This document shows positions 22,501-33,804 of a stretch of 64,000 bases of DNA, piece by piece (within the stretch, counting starts at the first letter, position 1; every line of letters starts with the position of its first letter). The stretch comes from Alnus glutinosa. Lineage: Eukaryota; Streptophyta; Magnoliopsida; Fagales; Betulaceae. Under the pieces are notes generated by a model that searched no databases, had not been told where the DNA came from, and worked only from the letters and a program-made list of their open reading frames with translations. Both the position numbers and the translations under genes were made by a program. The stretch is from positions 5,720,761 to 5,784,760 of the forward strand of contig NC_084889.1 in NCBI RefSeq assembly GCF_958979055.1, given 5' to 3'.

Positions 22501-25500
22501 TTATCATATTATTGTATTTTATCACACACACACAAATCTAGATTGATTGTTGTATCATAAGAAAAGAAAATCCTTTGTATTGTTGTTGTATTTATCATAT
22601 TATTGTATTTTATCACTCACACACGTGTCCATTTGTGTGTCTACACGTGTTCCTACACAAGCATACTTACTGTGTGTATTTTTGTATGAATACATTACTA
22701 AATTATTGGCATAGGCTTTGACATTCAGTATTTCTTCATTGAATCACCGTACTGTCAGAATGCTAATGATGGTGTAGGAAAATATCATTTTTTTTTGACA
22801 AGTAGGTGTAGGAAAATATCATAGATAGCCTTTCCTGTTGGATTTGTTATGTAGGACAAAGGGCTTTGATGTCAAAGTGTAGGGTAGCAACAACAGAGCG
22901 AGTCCTGGATTGGTAGCAAAGTTTATAAGAAAGAATTTGGCTTTGAAGGTCTAAAGTTTTGGAAAGGTGATCTAGGGTCTACAGGTCAACTTAGGAAAAG
23001 ATCAAATGTTGATGGCTTTTAAAGTGGCGGGAAAATAGGATTTAAGTCGCGTTTTAGGTTGCAGGGTTTTTTTTTGGTCAGCGGGTGTTTTAGGACATTG
23101 AAGAACTAAGGTTAGGGTTTCATGGTGGAGAAGGGTTGGCAAAAAATTTAGGGAATTTTATGCTTTTTAAGTGGATAAAGGAGATAGTAAAGTTTGAAGG
23201 AGAAACAAAGAAGAAAAGAGAAGAAAAGAACCCTTGGACAAATACAACATTTTCCAACTGGCCAAGCGACGCTCCATCTTAACCACGATACCATCCCAGA
23301 TAGACTTAGCCTTGTAACACGCCCCAAGCGGCATACCAAGGTACTTCAGGGGCAGAGAGGAAGTCCTGCAGCCCAAGATGACAACCAACTCAACAGCATT
23401 ATCCACGTTGCCAATAGGGACCAAGAGGGATTTGGCCAAATTGACTTTAAGCCAAAGACAGCTTCAAAGCATAATAAGAGAACACGTAGGTAGCGAAGGT
23501 GGCTAGGGTTAGCCTCATAGAAGACCAAGGTGTCATCCGCAAACAACAAGTGTGAGATGTTGCCCACGGGAAGCTGAACCCATAGAAAAGCCTGAGAGAC
23601 GACCACTGTTAACAGTAACAAAAAGCATTTTGCTCAAAGCCTCCATGACAACTACAAATAGGAGGGGAGAGAGAGGATCGCCCTGTCTCAGCCCTCTAGA
23701 ACTATTAAAGAAGCCAGCCGACGAACCGTTAACCAAAACTGAGAAGCACACCGAGGAAATGCAGTGTGATATCCTAGAGACCCATTTTTCCCAAAAACTG
23801 CATCTTTTTCAACATGTACAATAAGAACTTCCAGTTGATGTGGTCAAAAGCCTTCGTAATATTCAGCTTGCAAAGCACCCCAGGAATACCAAACTTGATA
23901 CGGCTATCCAAACATTCGCTGGCTATGAGGACCGAATCCAAAATATGTCTACCTTAAACAAAAGCGTTCTGAGGCTTTGAGATAATCTTCTCCATAATGG
24001 GACTCATTCTATTAGCAATAACTTTAGCAATGATCTCATAAACATCACTCACGAGGCTAGTAGGCCGAAAGTCTGGGAGATCAGTTGCCCCAAGAGACTT
24101 GGGGATTAAGGCAATGAAGGAGGCGTTGAGGCTTTTCACAAATTTGCTATAAGCATGGAAATCAGAAAAGACCCCCATGATATCAGATTTGATCACGTCC
24201 TAGCAGTCTTGGAAAAAAGCTATGGGGAAGCCATCGGGACCTGGAACCTTATCTTGGTTCATACCTTTCACCACCTCTAGGACCTCCATTTCCTCAAAAG
24301 GAAGCTCCAATTGATAGGCCTCCTCCGTAGCTAAAGAGTTGAAAGCAACGCCATCCAACCTAGGCCTCCAGTTGTATTGCTAAAAAACAAAAGGACTCAT
24401 AAAATTGAATAATATGTTCTCTGATGGCCAGTTGATCTAAAGTGACTGAGCCATTAACAGACAAAGATTTATGGAGTTGGATCTCCTGTTCGAGTTAGCA
24501 ATCCGATGAAAGAACTTTGTGCATTTGTCACATTCTTTTAGCCAAAGGACCTTAGACTTTGCGGTGTGGGGACATGGCTCTTAAAGTAGCTTTTTCAGCT
24601 TTATTTGGTATTGCCCGTGTAAAGGACGCCACTGTTTCGGATGATTTGGAGCATTTGGGCGACTCCAACCATTGGAACGTGAGCTTCACTAGGGAGGCTT
24701 GCGATTGGGAGGTGGATGTTTTTGTTTCTTTCTTCAGAGTATTGCACTCGGTCAAAGTGAGAAGAGACGGTGAAGGCAAGTTGTGGTGGCTCTCCTCCAA
24801 AAAAGATGTGTTCAAGGTTAAGTCCTTTTACTCCTTAGCTTGCTCTGGAAGTAGCAGCTTTCCTTGGAAAAGTGTTTGGCGCACTCAAGCCCCCTCAAGG
24901 GTTGCCTTCTTTGTGTGGACCGCAGCTCTTGGCAAAATTCTTACCCTGGACAACTTTAGAAAATGGCATGTTATCGTGATAAACAAATGCTATACGTGTA
25001 AGAAGACTGAGGGGTTCATGGATCATCTCCTTCTTCACTGCAATGTGGCTTCTGCTTTGTGGAGCTCTCTTCAGTCGTTTCGGGATGTCTTGGGTTATTT
25101 CCAGACGGGTTATCGACTTGCTTGCTTGTTGGTGGTCCTCTGGAAGGCCAATGAGCGCTGTGGTTTGGCAAATGGTGCATATTTGCCTTTTTTGGTGCTT
25201 ATGGAGTGAAAGAACAATAGGAGCTTTGAGAACTTGGAAAGTACATTGGAAGAGATTCTTTTCTCGTTCTACCTTTGTACTTTTGGATTACGGCTTATGT
25301 CCACTTTTTGTCCTTTTCTTTTGTTGACTTTCTCGTTTGCTTTTCTCTTTCTAACTAGGTGTTTTCTTTGTATACTTCTAGTGTACCAAGCGGCGCCTTA
25401 CACTTTTTTTAATAAGATTGGTTTATTACTTATAAAAAAAAAAAAGTAAGTTTAAGGCCACTAAAGGAAAGATCTTAACTCATGACAATTTACGTAGGCG

Positions 25501-28500
25501 TGGTATTGTAGTGGTTTAGTGGTGTGTTATGTGTAAAAAGCATGAGGAGTCCGTTGATCACCTTCTTTTTCATTGTGATGTGGCACGGGTTGTTTGGAGT
25601 TTTTTTTATAGCTTGTTTGGGGTTGAGTGAGTTATGCCTAGTAGTGTTGTGGATTTATTGAGGGGTTGGGGCTCTTTGTTGGGTTGTGGTCCTGTTTTTC
25701 GTATTTGGAAGCAGGTTCCTTTATTTGTTTTGTGGGGCTTGTGGTGTGAGAGAAATTCTAGGTTTTTTGAGGATGTGGAGTTTTCAGTTGGGGCTATTTG
25801 TAGAAAGGTGCTTAATTTGTTATATCTTTGGGTGTCGGCGCATAGCCTGAGTAGTTTGTTGTTCGCTGACTTTTTACTTTCTTGTTCTTTTCTTTCCTCT
25901 GTTTAGGGGCACTTTTGTATACTTCCTGTGTACTAGGGTTGCGCCCCTCTGCGCTTTTTAATGAATTCTTACTTATCAAAAAAAAGAAAAGGAAATGTTA
26001 TCCTTTGTAGGATTTGGGATTTTAGTTTGATTTTGTTGCATGTTTTTTCCTCTATACTCTTGTTGGATTCTTCAATTGGGTTGCTCTTTAGTTGTCTTTT
26101 TCTTTAGCTCTACTTAGGTTTCTTTGTAATTAGATACATTGTTGATAATGAAAAGTTACTCATTCATAAAAAATAAAAAAGAAGAAGAAAAGTCAAGTTT
26201 TGGGCTGCTGTTCCGGGGCACTGGAGAACAGTAAATTCAATTCTTGGGTAGTATAGAATCTACTTGATTGATGGTGATATGTTTGTTATTTTAGGATTCT
26301 TGGGTTTGAAGGGAAATAAAGTTACTGGATATCAACGAGAAGAAGATAATCTCAGTATCAGAGCATTCTTATTAGCCTCACCAAAATAGTTTTTTAGCTA
26401 TTTTGGTGAGCCGATTTGTTGAAAACACTGAAAAACCACTTCCAGCAGCTTCACCATTTTAACCAAAAAAATTTGATGACTAAAATTACTCACCAAATTA
26501 GATGAGGCATTTTCATTCACCAACCCACTCACCAATTTTGTTTCACATTTCTCTCTCACATGATCAGCACACTTTTTTCCTTTTTTCTCTCATTTTCTTT
26601 TCCCATCTCCAATCTCTCACACACGATAATGTCCTTATTTCATAGACATGAAGGATTCTTTGTAAAAAGATTAAATAGAGAAAGAATAAAGAAATATTAA
26701 AAAAATATTATTTAAATAGAATAGTGATAGTAAATAGTTAAAAATGTGAGGCTGCTAGGAGAATTTTAAAAAAGTGGCTCAGCAGAATAGAGAAAAATGA
26801 TTTTTAGCTACTTTGATGAGTAAAATTTGATGAGGCTATTAGGAATGCTCTCACATCTATTTTTCTCAAGCATCATGCTTAGGGTTTTTGCAGTATCACG
26901 CCTCAGAGAAGGATTGCATTACACAAATCTCAAGATCATAATTGCTGCTAAATTTTCATTATTCTCTGATTAGTTGAAGGCGTTATGGTAATATTTATAG
27001 AAAACTAAACTTAATCCTAGTAGGACTTGGACTCTATAGGTTTTGACAATTAAGTGCAAACTAAATAACTAATAGAATCCATTAATTAAAATCCTAAAAC
27101 ACAATAAAACCCAAGATAAGACTTGATGGACCAAAACTACAACTCATTTTCAAAGATTTAAAATTATAAAAATACCCTTGACTCTTAAAATTAAATAAAG
27201 CTAAATTTCAAGAAAACTGGCTTTTCACTTACTACATCAGTTTGATTTAGTTTAAGAATGGGGTTCAATATCAATAACCATATCATTAGCAGTACTCAGT
27301 TGAGCAGATACAAACCATTTAACCATCAGTGATTGTGCTGAAAATTCGGAGTAATGCTATAAGTCCCTATTGTATCCCTCCAATAATGATGTGGCTTTTA
27401 AAATCATTATTGAGCTTATGATTAATCATTATTGAATTTTGACCAAATAGTAATTTTGAAATCCACCTCATTTTTTTAGGGACATAATAGGAACTTTTAA
27501 AATTACTCGAAAATTCGCAATATGTGTTTAACGAATAATTCTATATGTACATTAAGTGTTTATCAAGTGTCCATAAAAAAATAATGTAGCTTTTAAAATT
27601 ATCATTTGATTAATCACTCGCCCAATGGTGATTTTAAAAGTCACATCATTTTTTTATGACACTTGATGGACACTTAATGTACATGTAGAATTACTTGTGT
27701 ATAACTGTATTGCATTACTCACACCTGTCTCAATTGCTTCAAGGTGCGACCTTTTGTTTCTGGATTGGCTGTGATTAGTTGTTTGTTGTTAATAGTCCAA
27801 GATGTGTTCAATATGAGTAAAAAACTTCGAAGTTAGTTCCACGGTGCTAGCTGCTCTTTGTAATGCATCTTGTACCCAATATTAGATTCCAATTTTTCTT
27901 TTCCCCAGAGCTTTTTGTTGTACCACATTGATTTTTATTGTGTGTATCATTTTTTAGTTTCAATTTTATCTGATCGTGGCTGAGAGGCATAGCACGCATC
28001 AGCTGGCAAGATTGTCAATTTTAGGTGTATTTTTGCTACTTTCAGCCAAAGCTCTCTTGAAATGAGATTGGCTCACATTTATATATATATATTTTATGAT
28101 GAGGAACCCCTCTAAGGTAGGGCCACTTTCATGTACCCACCATTGACAAGTAAACCTTAGATTCGTGTAAAGCGCCCCTTTCACACAGATTAAGTAAAAC
28201 TCCGGCTTCGCTGGCAGGCCGGCCCCAATGAATTGTTTGCACCCAAGGGGATTCAAACCTTGGACCTTATAGGTGATTGGCTCACATGAAGCCCACCAGA
28301 TTGTCCATGACTATTTCTACTGTGTATTAGAAATATATAGATTATCTAGAGGAGATAATATCTAAAATCCTAATCAAAGCGTTAATCTTCCTGATGTTTC
28401 TAAAATCAACAAAGGGTTTCTATTTTCTTTGAATTGGTCTCTGCCATTTTCTTTTATGAATGATGTGTCTATAAATGTATCTACAAATGTCTCTACAAAA

Positions 28501-30678
28501 TTAGTTTGAAGACTTTGGCTTGCTGCATGTCTGCATCTTGTGTCAGACAGTCCATTGAATTGAAGAACTTTCTTATCCGTAATGTGCAGATCTTGGGCCT
28601 TCTGGGATGCCTTCAGGTTATGAGGTACATGCCTATCTAGCACGAGATGATGATCGAGGTGGACCTCGGGCAGTAAAGGATACAAAAACAATTGGGTCCG
28701 CTTATGACCGCTATCTCCAGAACGCGGTAACTTCATAACCCCTAACCTGTGCTTATTTTTCTTTTCATGCATCAACCTATGTGTCCACTGAAGTGCACCA
28801 TAATTGCTTTTGAAGCAACTTTCTTCTTTTACTTCTGGAGAAGCCAGTACACTTCGTGGAGTTGGTTTGGGAAGGGCCTCTGCTAGTGGAATGCCTGCTC
28901 TTCCAATAGCTGATCCTGCTGTATTGGGTCGTCCTCGGGCTGTTGCTCCTGATCTAGCTCCAAATGGTAGAAATGTTGGCCTTGGTGGTCAGCATCCACT
29001 GGATGCACCTAGGCCGGGACATGAAACACAACCTCTACCTCCAGATGCCTCCAACACTTTATATGTTGAAGGACTTCCTCCTGACAGCACGAAGAGGGAG
29101 GTAGCTCGTATCCTTTGTCATGTGGTGATCTGCTAAGATAATACACTCGTTTTTGTACCTCCATCTGGGTCTTTTAATCTGCAACCTCACTTGTTTCTGA
29201 TTTAGTTGTTCACATTCCCTTTACCTCACCTTAGATATTTTCCGCCCTTTTGTGGGATACAAAGAAGTGAGACTTGTGAGCAAAGAATCCAAACACGTAA
29301 GTGAACCTTGAATTGTAATCCATTTGTGCTGTTTAGTTTGACTCGGTTTGTCACACTATCATGGCTTGTAGGAAGTGTGACTTCTTCATGCTAAACTGAT
29401 GATCCATTCATAATGCAGCGTGGTGGAGATCCTCTTATCCTTTGTTTTGTGGATTTTGTAAACGCAGCCTGTGCAGCAACTGCTATGAGTGCCTTACAAG
29501 GTGATCACTTTACTTTTCTTCTTCATTCTTTACAGTACCAGTGTTGGGAAATTAAAGTTTATCTTATTATTATTGTATTTTCTTGTCAGATTCATCTGGC
29601 AATTAAGACATCAGAGTGATAGTGTCTGCTCTGTGATTCTTTGTATGTTTGTTGTGCAAAGAAGCTTATTTTTTCATAGTTTTCAGTTGCGCACCAATGA
29701 CTGCTATAAATGAGTAGTTGTCTCAAAATTGCAATTCTGGATAATGATAGCTTTTTGGAGGGACCCAACAAAATGTAGGTTTAAACCCCTGCTTGATTTA
29801 TTAGCCTACCTGATAACTGTTTATCTAAGTGCCTGGATACTAAAACGTATGCTGTGAGCTTCTTCATCAAGTTCTCATGATTTTAGTATTTGATTCCGTT
29901 ACGTATGCTAAGCATGCAAGGTGTAAATAGGGAATTGGGGTTTGAGGGCAAAGAAGTTTAGTTTACATGTTTCCAGATTTTACTAATGAATGCGATAGAT
30001 GGGGTAGTTGTGATCAAAATTATTATTGTAGATATACGAAGCATGAGAAGTGAAAATAGAGATTAATGTCATGTGTGCAAAGAAGCTTATTTTTTAATAT
30101 AGTTTTGAGTTGCGCACCAATGACTGCTATAAATGAGTCATCAAAATTGCAATTCTGGATAATGATAGCTTTTTGGAGGGACCCAACAAAATGTAGGTTT
30201 AAACCCCTTGCTTGATTTATTAGCCTACCCGATAACTATTTATCCAAGTGCCTGGTTACTAAAACGTATGCTGTGAGCTTCTTCATCGAGTTCTCATGAT
30301 TTTAGTATTTTATTCCGTCATGTATGCTAAGCATGCAAGGTGTAAATAGGGAATTGGGGTTTGAGGGCGAAGAAGTCTAGTTTACATGTTTCCAGATTTT
30401 ACTAACGAATGCGATAGATGGGGTAGTTGTGATCAAAATTACTACTATTACTAATGATCGCTATTAGACAGGGCTAATCAAAATGTATGATTAAATTCCC
30501 AGCTTTATATATCTTAGCCATATAACTGGTTATCTCAACTGTGTAGGTGCTGACCTTATATTTGGATTGCACAGGTTATAAAATGGATGAAACAGACCCC
30601 GATTCTAATTACTTGCGGCTGCAGTTTTCACGATTCCCAGGTCCAAGGGCTGGCCCTGGATCTCGTGGTAAGAGGTGA
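13591..30678 (+). CDS. RRM protein like nuclear speckle RNA-binding proteins (NSR), six coding exons
   Basis: Exons: 13591-13672, 28590-28726, 28816-29107, 29235-29296, 29419-29500, 30575-30678. All introns are GT-AG, phases agree at every junction, and the total is 759 nt or 252 residues. The start [10 protein letters not shown], the [11 protein letters not shown] segment (exon 2), a Gly/Pro/Arg-rich linker, and one C-terminal RRM (about 153-240) with [17 protein letters not shown] and ILCFVDFV as RNP2/RNP1 equivalents, then a basic tail ending GSRGKR, match my recollection of the plant NSRa/NSRb family. Those proteins bind RNA in nuclear speckles and modulate alternative splicing. The ATG is the first good one after a leader with two telo-boxes. 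Odd: intron 1 is 14,917 bp and full of retroelements, and intron 5 holds a tandem duplication. Exon structure is well supported; the exact family name is a judgement from motifs. Confidence 0.85.
13673..15880 (+). other. First part of intron 1, nothing but a micro-insertion
   Basis: Donor at 13673 (GTTCGC, weak consensus). T-rich intronic sequence follows, with a micro-insertion at 14449-14461; I see no other element or gene. Confidence 0.55.
14449..14461 (+). mobile_element. Micro-insertion 2: CACTTATCAAAAA between 23-bp direct repeats
   Basis: The insert is 13 nt. The 23 bases at 14426-14448 (core CTCCATATATCAGCTGT) recur exactly at 14462-14484. CTTATC followed by A is also the 3' end of the LINE fragment at 25455-25990, so this looks like a LINE copy reduced to its last few bases and tail. 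Confidence 0.75.
16311..16380 (+). other. tRNA-like / SINE-head-like segment
   Basis: TAGTTCAATCGG at 16315-16326 resembles a pol III A box and GTTCGAATTTT at 16361-16371 a B box, with tRNA-like spacing. No clean cloverleaf or 3' end was found. Could be a decayed tRNA-derived SINE or chance. Confidence 0.3.
17068..17090 (+). repeat. Poly(G) tract, 23 G
   Basis: Twenty-three uninterrupted G within the LINE ORF1-like region. Exceptional in such AT-rich DNA; may be real or a polymerase/sequencing artefact. Confidence 0.9.
17831..18270. mobile_element. About 440-bp insertion inside the LINE endonuclease
   Basis: Endonuclease homology stops near 17800 and resumes near 18272. The boundaries carry a similar, imperfect GCTTGTT(T)TCTTT(T)AG word, possibly a diverged target duplication. 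The insert itself was not recognised; one strand has LTR-like text, but no matching ends could be fixed. Confidence 0.4.
19250..20209 (+). pseudogene. LINE reverse transcriptase relic, first copy
   Basis: Reads [53 protein letters not shown] and, after stops, [17 protein letters not shown] and [19 protein letters not shown] motifs in the correct order. The catalytic FADD box reads FAGD. Ends abruptly after [16 protein letters not shown] at about 20205. Confidence 0.8.
20250..20945 (+). pseudogene. LINE reverse transcriptase relic, duplicated second copy
   Basis: Restarts at [11 protein letters not shown], a motif already present at about 19708 in the first copy, and repeats the later RT motifs ([55 protein letters not shown]) with clear divergence. 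Either a tandem duplication inside one LINE or two LINE copies joined. Confidence 0.75.
20645..20660 (+). mobile_element. Micro-insertion 3: ACTTGGAAAAAAAAAA inside a LINE
   Basis: 16 nt between TTGTAATGCTTGTTCT (20629-20644) and TTGTGATGCTTGTTCT (20661-20676), one mismatch in 16. Removing the insert and one repeat restores the LINE reading LRCLFLC-like text, so it entered after the LINE did. Confidence 0.7.
21030..22130 (+). pseudogene. LINE zf-RVT / C-terminal relic
   Basis: Reads [30 protein letters not shown], a shifted [19 protein letters not shown] and a later [13 protein letters not shown] zinc-binding remnant: the C-terminal region of plant LINE ORF2. Frameshifts and stops throughout. 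Confidence 0.75.
22356..22640. repeat. Three tandem copies of an about 87-bp AT-rich unit
   Basis: Units begin with ACAAATCCAGATTGRT (about 22356, 22443, 22530) and each holds ATTTATCATATTATTGTATT and then a CACACA run. Copies differ by small substitutions and indels. Confidence 0.8.
22789..22804 (-). mobile_element. Micro-insertion 4: 16 nt between 18-bp direct repeats
   Basis: GGTGTAGGAAAATATCAT at 22771-22788 and again at 22805-22822, perfect. The insert TTTTTTTTGACAAGTA reads TACTTGTC plus A8 on the minus strand, close to the TTACTTATC-A(n) end of the LINE at 25.9 kb. Confidence 0.78.
23230..24545 (-). pseudogene. LINE reverse transcriptase, inverted 5' segment
   Basis: On the minus strand, 24540 down to 23230 reads the linker [19 protein letters not shown], then [40 protein letters not shown], an intact FADDTLVF catalytic box, and finally [12 protein letters not shown]. 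Interrupted by frameshifts. It abuts head to head with the plus-strand 3' segment that starts at about 24546. Confidence 0.85.
24546..25450 (+). pseudogene. LINE zf-RVT segment and poly(A) 3' end
   Basis: 24559-25206 is an open 216-codon stretch of LINE ORF2 C-terminus ([39 protein letters not shown], the zinc-binding pattern), then a frameshift, then a tail ending TTACTTATAAAAAAAAAAAA. With the inverted segment to its left it can be read as one 5'-inverted LINE insertion. About 0.5 kb of ORF2 that should lie between the two parts, judged against the other LINE here, is missing. Confidence 0.85.
25455..25990 (+). pseudogene. 5'-truncated LINE 3' end
   Basis: Starts inside the zf-RVT region ([16 protein letters not shown]), runs through [19 protein letters not shown] and [18 protein letters not shown], and ends at CTTATCAAAAAAAAGAAAAG. 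A second LINE copy placed directly after the first tail. Confidence 0.8.
25991..26190 (+). other. Probable further LINE tail
   Basis: T-rich text ending TACTCATTCATAAAAAATAAAAAAG, similar in kind to the tails before it, but with no coding homology seen. Confidence 0.35.
26361..26850. mobile_element. Harbinger-like MITE (GAGCATTC family), copy 2
   Basis: 490 bp. Left end GAGCATTCTTATTAGCCTCA; right end reverse complemented GAGCATTCCTAATAGCCTCA (18 of 20). TCA flanks both sides (26358-26360, 26851-26853). No coding capacity. Confidence 0.8.
26854..27348 (+). other. Intron 1 stretch without recognised elements
   Basis: AT-rich intronic sequence between MITEs; nothing recognised. Confidence 0.5.
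27349..27508. mobile_element. Fold-back MITE, copy 1
   Basis: The two ends are inverted repeats over about 60 bases (left GAGTAATGCTATAAGTCCCT; right reverse complemented GAGTAATTTTAAAAGTTCCT), forming a near-complete hairpin with a short centre. No target duplication fixed. Confidence 0.65.
27535..27695. mobile_element. Fold-back MITE, copy 2, more perfect
   Basis: 161 bp with arms of about 65 bases: left TACATTAAGTGTTTATCAAG, right reverse complemented TACATTAAGTGTCCATCAAG. The arm interiors (GATGTGRCTTTTAAAAT-like) resemble those of copy 1, 26 bp away, so the two are probably relatives. As RNA each could give a long hairpin. Confidence 0.75.
28065..28310 (-). mobile_element. tRNA-derived SINE-like element
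   Basis: On the minus strand GGTTTGAATCCCC (28246-28258) matches a pol III B box, preceded by a plausible TGGTGGGCTTCATGTG A-box area, followed by GC-richer body text and an AT repeat end near 28078. Family not identified. Sits just upstream of exon 2 of the RRM gene. Confidence 0.45.
29653..30442 (+). repeat. About 370-bp tandem duplication in intron 5 of the RRM gene
   Basis: TGTGCAAAGAAGCTTATTTT starts copy 1 at 29653 and copy 2 at 30074; the two run in parallel to GTGATCAAAATTA (near 30022 and 30442) with a roughly 50-bp spacer. Differences are scattered substitutions and small indels. No element ends, so a local segmental duplication. Confidence 0.85.
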
Positions 30679-33600
30679 ACGGGCGTCAGTTAGGTATACC
30701 TAGGTTATGCAGATGACATTGCTAGTACATCTCCTTTAGGAAGTGTGCTTGTCCATGATTATAATGTAACGAGCAAATGGAATTTAAATTGCTCAATCCT
30801 AACCACACTAATTACAAGGACGTGAGGTGCTGATAGTCTTGAGGTGATGAGTTGAAGAGGAAATCCGTAGTTTATGCAATTGAACAACAGAATTTTGGAT
30901 GTTCACGTCCATGGTTGTCTTCAGGAAAAAGTGCTATATGATTGTTGTTGGCTTCTAAACTCAAGCTCTTTGAATTTCTGTGCTTGACATTATATTAGCA
31001 TCTACATACATAAGTTTGATGTTTGAATGAGTATAGTGGCATTCAAATATCATGCTGAACATATTTTGTGGTTCATTATTATGTTGCCTATTTACATGCA
31101 TGCATACATTCACTCACACACAGCTGTGCGTGAGAGTGGTTGAAGGCTCATCGTGTCTGTCATTGGTGCCTAGCATCTGTTTACTGTTCGTTTCAGCCAA
31201 TGACCTTAGCATTTGCCGTACCAGATCAAGATCCATTCAACTTGCCATAAAGATAAATATAAAAAAGAGACGATGACGCTTGACTTGCATTTGCTTATTG
31301 TGTTTGGTAATAGAAATGGGTTTATTCAACTTGCCATAAAAAGATCTGATGACGCTTCACTTTATTTGCTCTGTGTTTGGTATTGTTTATTTCTTATACA
31401 ATAATTTTTTTTTGAAAGAAAAGAAAGGGGAGCAGGTGCGATAACCTTTGATGGATTTGTTTGGAAGTTCTAGTTTCGCTTATTTTATTTACTCCCCTTG
31501 ACGGTAAAGTGGACACTACACTCAGCTATAACTCTCGGGGTCCATCTTACCAAACCTTGTGCCTCGGGTAATGTGTACTCTCTGCTGCAAGTTTGCAACT
31601 TTCAGGGCCCATGTTACCAAACCTTCTGGCTTATACAGTGTGTCCGTTTAGTTGGGGTCAGGATTTAGATTTAGGGTTATCAAAGGTCAAACAGGCTCCA
31701 CTTTTGTAAAGTGGTCCCTGACTCCATGATTACTAGGGTTTTTTTTTTTTTGGTGGGAGGGAAGGTGTAGGGCTTTGGACATTTATGGAGGAAGGCGTTG
31801 CAGGACTGTCATGGTCCTCAACAAGAATAGGGGAAGGGCTACATGTGAATGTGGGCGTCGTACCAATACTACCACTAAAACTATCCTCCATTTAATACTG
31901 AAACAAAGAATAGACTTTACTGCCAATCAAAAACTCAAGCAGGTGGTAGTAATAATGTAATATATGGCAAGGGTAATGGAAAGGAAACGTATTTTTTAGA
32001 ATAAGAAAAAAAATAAATAAATCAAGCTTAATGTGAATTGTACAGTCCTAATTAGGAATGCGTAGTTGCATGCTAATTCGTGCCTTAGTTGGGCTACACT
32101 TCTAGAGACTAGAGAGTAGTCTATAGTAATTGCCGCGGTTTTCGGGTGAACAGCTAGGTTTCAATTAGTGAACAGCCCTAATTGAAGAGTAATAGTGAAG
32201 GACGTCACTTCCTACTTATTAAGGCCGCTTTTGATGGAGCTTTATTTATTTTATTTTTCTTTTATGAGTGTTTAAGGTTTTTAAAAGTAGAAGTTACACT
32301 TCGTCCGATAAATCAAAGGTGTTATAGCTCTTTGCCAATTTTGTCATCAATTTTTGCTTTCGTGTAAATCAAGATTTTTATATTTTTCGTCAATTTTGCG
32401 GAGCAATTTATGTACTTTACACGGATTTTGAGGAGTTTAATCATATGTTCATATATTCTCACACACACAGAATAACTCGTTTGCAAGAGATTATGTTTAT
32501 TTACACAATGCATCACAAATCGAACCGATCGATCTTTTTTTTCAAAACTTTATTATGATTCAAGAGCCCACCAGATCTGTTTCTTTTTATTTGTATTAAT
32601 TGTGTTTTATTGTTGAGAGAGGCTCAATGTCTACTCTTTGTATATTTGTTTATTATTTAGATAGTTGTAATTTTTGTATATTCTTGTTCTTAGTTATAGT
32701 CTACCATTAGTAGTTGCTTTAAGTCAGAATATTTTTAACTTAATAGATAAAAATTCTGCATCTCTAATTACTGTAATGAAATACGAATAGTGGATTTAGC
32801 CTTCGAACTTTGTTTTAGCCTTATGTGTTAATGTATGACCTTTGGTCATTTGTAATCCCATTTGGACTTATTTCCATAATAATGAAGGTGCTATTTTCTT
32901 GGGTTCCAAAAAAAGAACCCACCGTAAAAATAAATGAAATAAAGAAAGAACGAAAGAAGTACGATGGTGGAAGGCCATGTAATTGACCAGAGAACGTGAT
33001 TACATCGTCACAAGTCGTAACGTATCACATGCTTGAGGAGCCTCCTGTCGGTCATCAAACTGACCACTCCATGTCTGATCCTCTACGGACGTCTTAGACG
33101 TGCCCCATCAAATCATGATTTTTACACGTTGCACCCTATTATTCTCATGCAACAATATTTTTCTGTCGGTAACTTGATAACGTTAAAAAAAAATAAATAA
33201 AAAAAAAAACCAAAAATTGTGTTAGGACGAGGATAAAGAAAACGACTGATGAGAAAGCACGTGATGTCGTTTAAAGGAATGCACCAAAACACAGAGAAAA
33301 CGTTAAGATAGTATTAGTAAAGCTGTAAAGCATCCCATCTTTTGTAATAATCGCCTCTGGCCCAATGATATAGTGCCGCGTATGCGTGTATCATAATTAT
33401 TATAGTCACCGCACACAGGCTAATTATATGTAAAGACAAAAAGGAAAAGAATAGCGACTCGTATAGTTTGGAGGGGATCCAAAGGAAAGAGTAAAGAGTA
33501 AAGAGGCTCCTTAACATTGCCGGGGAACGAGGACTGAGAGGTCCCATCGGTGTTTATGTATATTGTCTATTTATTGACTTTAAAGGATATTATTTGTATT

Positions 33601-33785
33601 TTTATGGTCCTAAATGACCTCCCAAGTTATGTTGTTTCAACCTCGTGGGCTCTGTGACAAGATATTTTGAATTTCACTGTTCATGAGGAGTCCGCAAATA
33701 CTTCCGCCATTGACGGGCAAATTGATGACTTTTCAATCGTTTTTGTGATCTCTAGGTGTTTTTTGCGATTCTTCGAGTCTTTGGT
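30679..33785. other. 3' region of the RRM gene and spacer
   Basis: Probable 3'UTR for some hundreds of bases. A short imperfect duplication (about 31236-31300 and 31322-31382, both with ATTCAACTTGCCATAAA and GATGACGCTT) follows. The rest shows no gene; 32520-32900 could be an old LINE tail but has no coding homology. Confidence 0.45.
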
Positions 33786-33804
33786 TTTCGATATTGTAGA
33801 TCTT

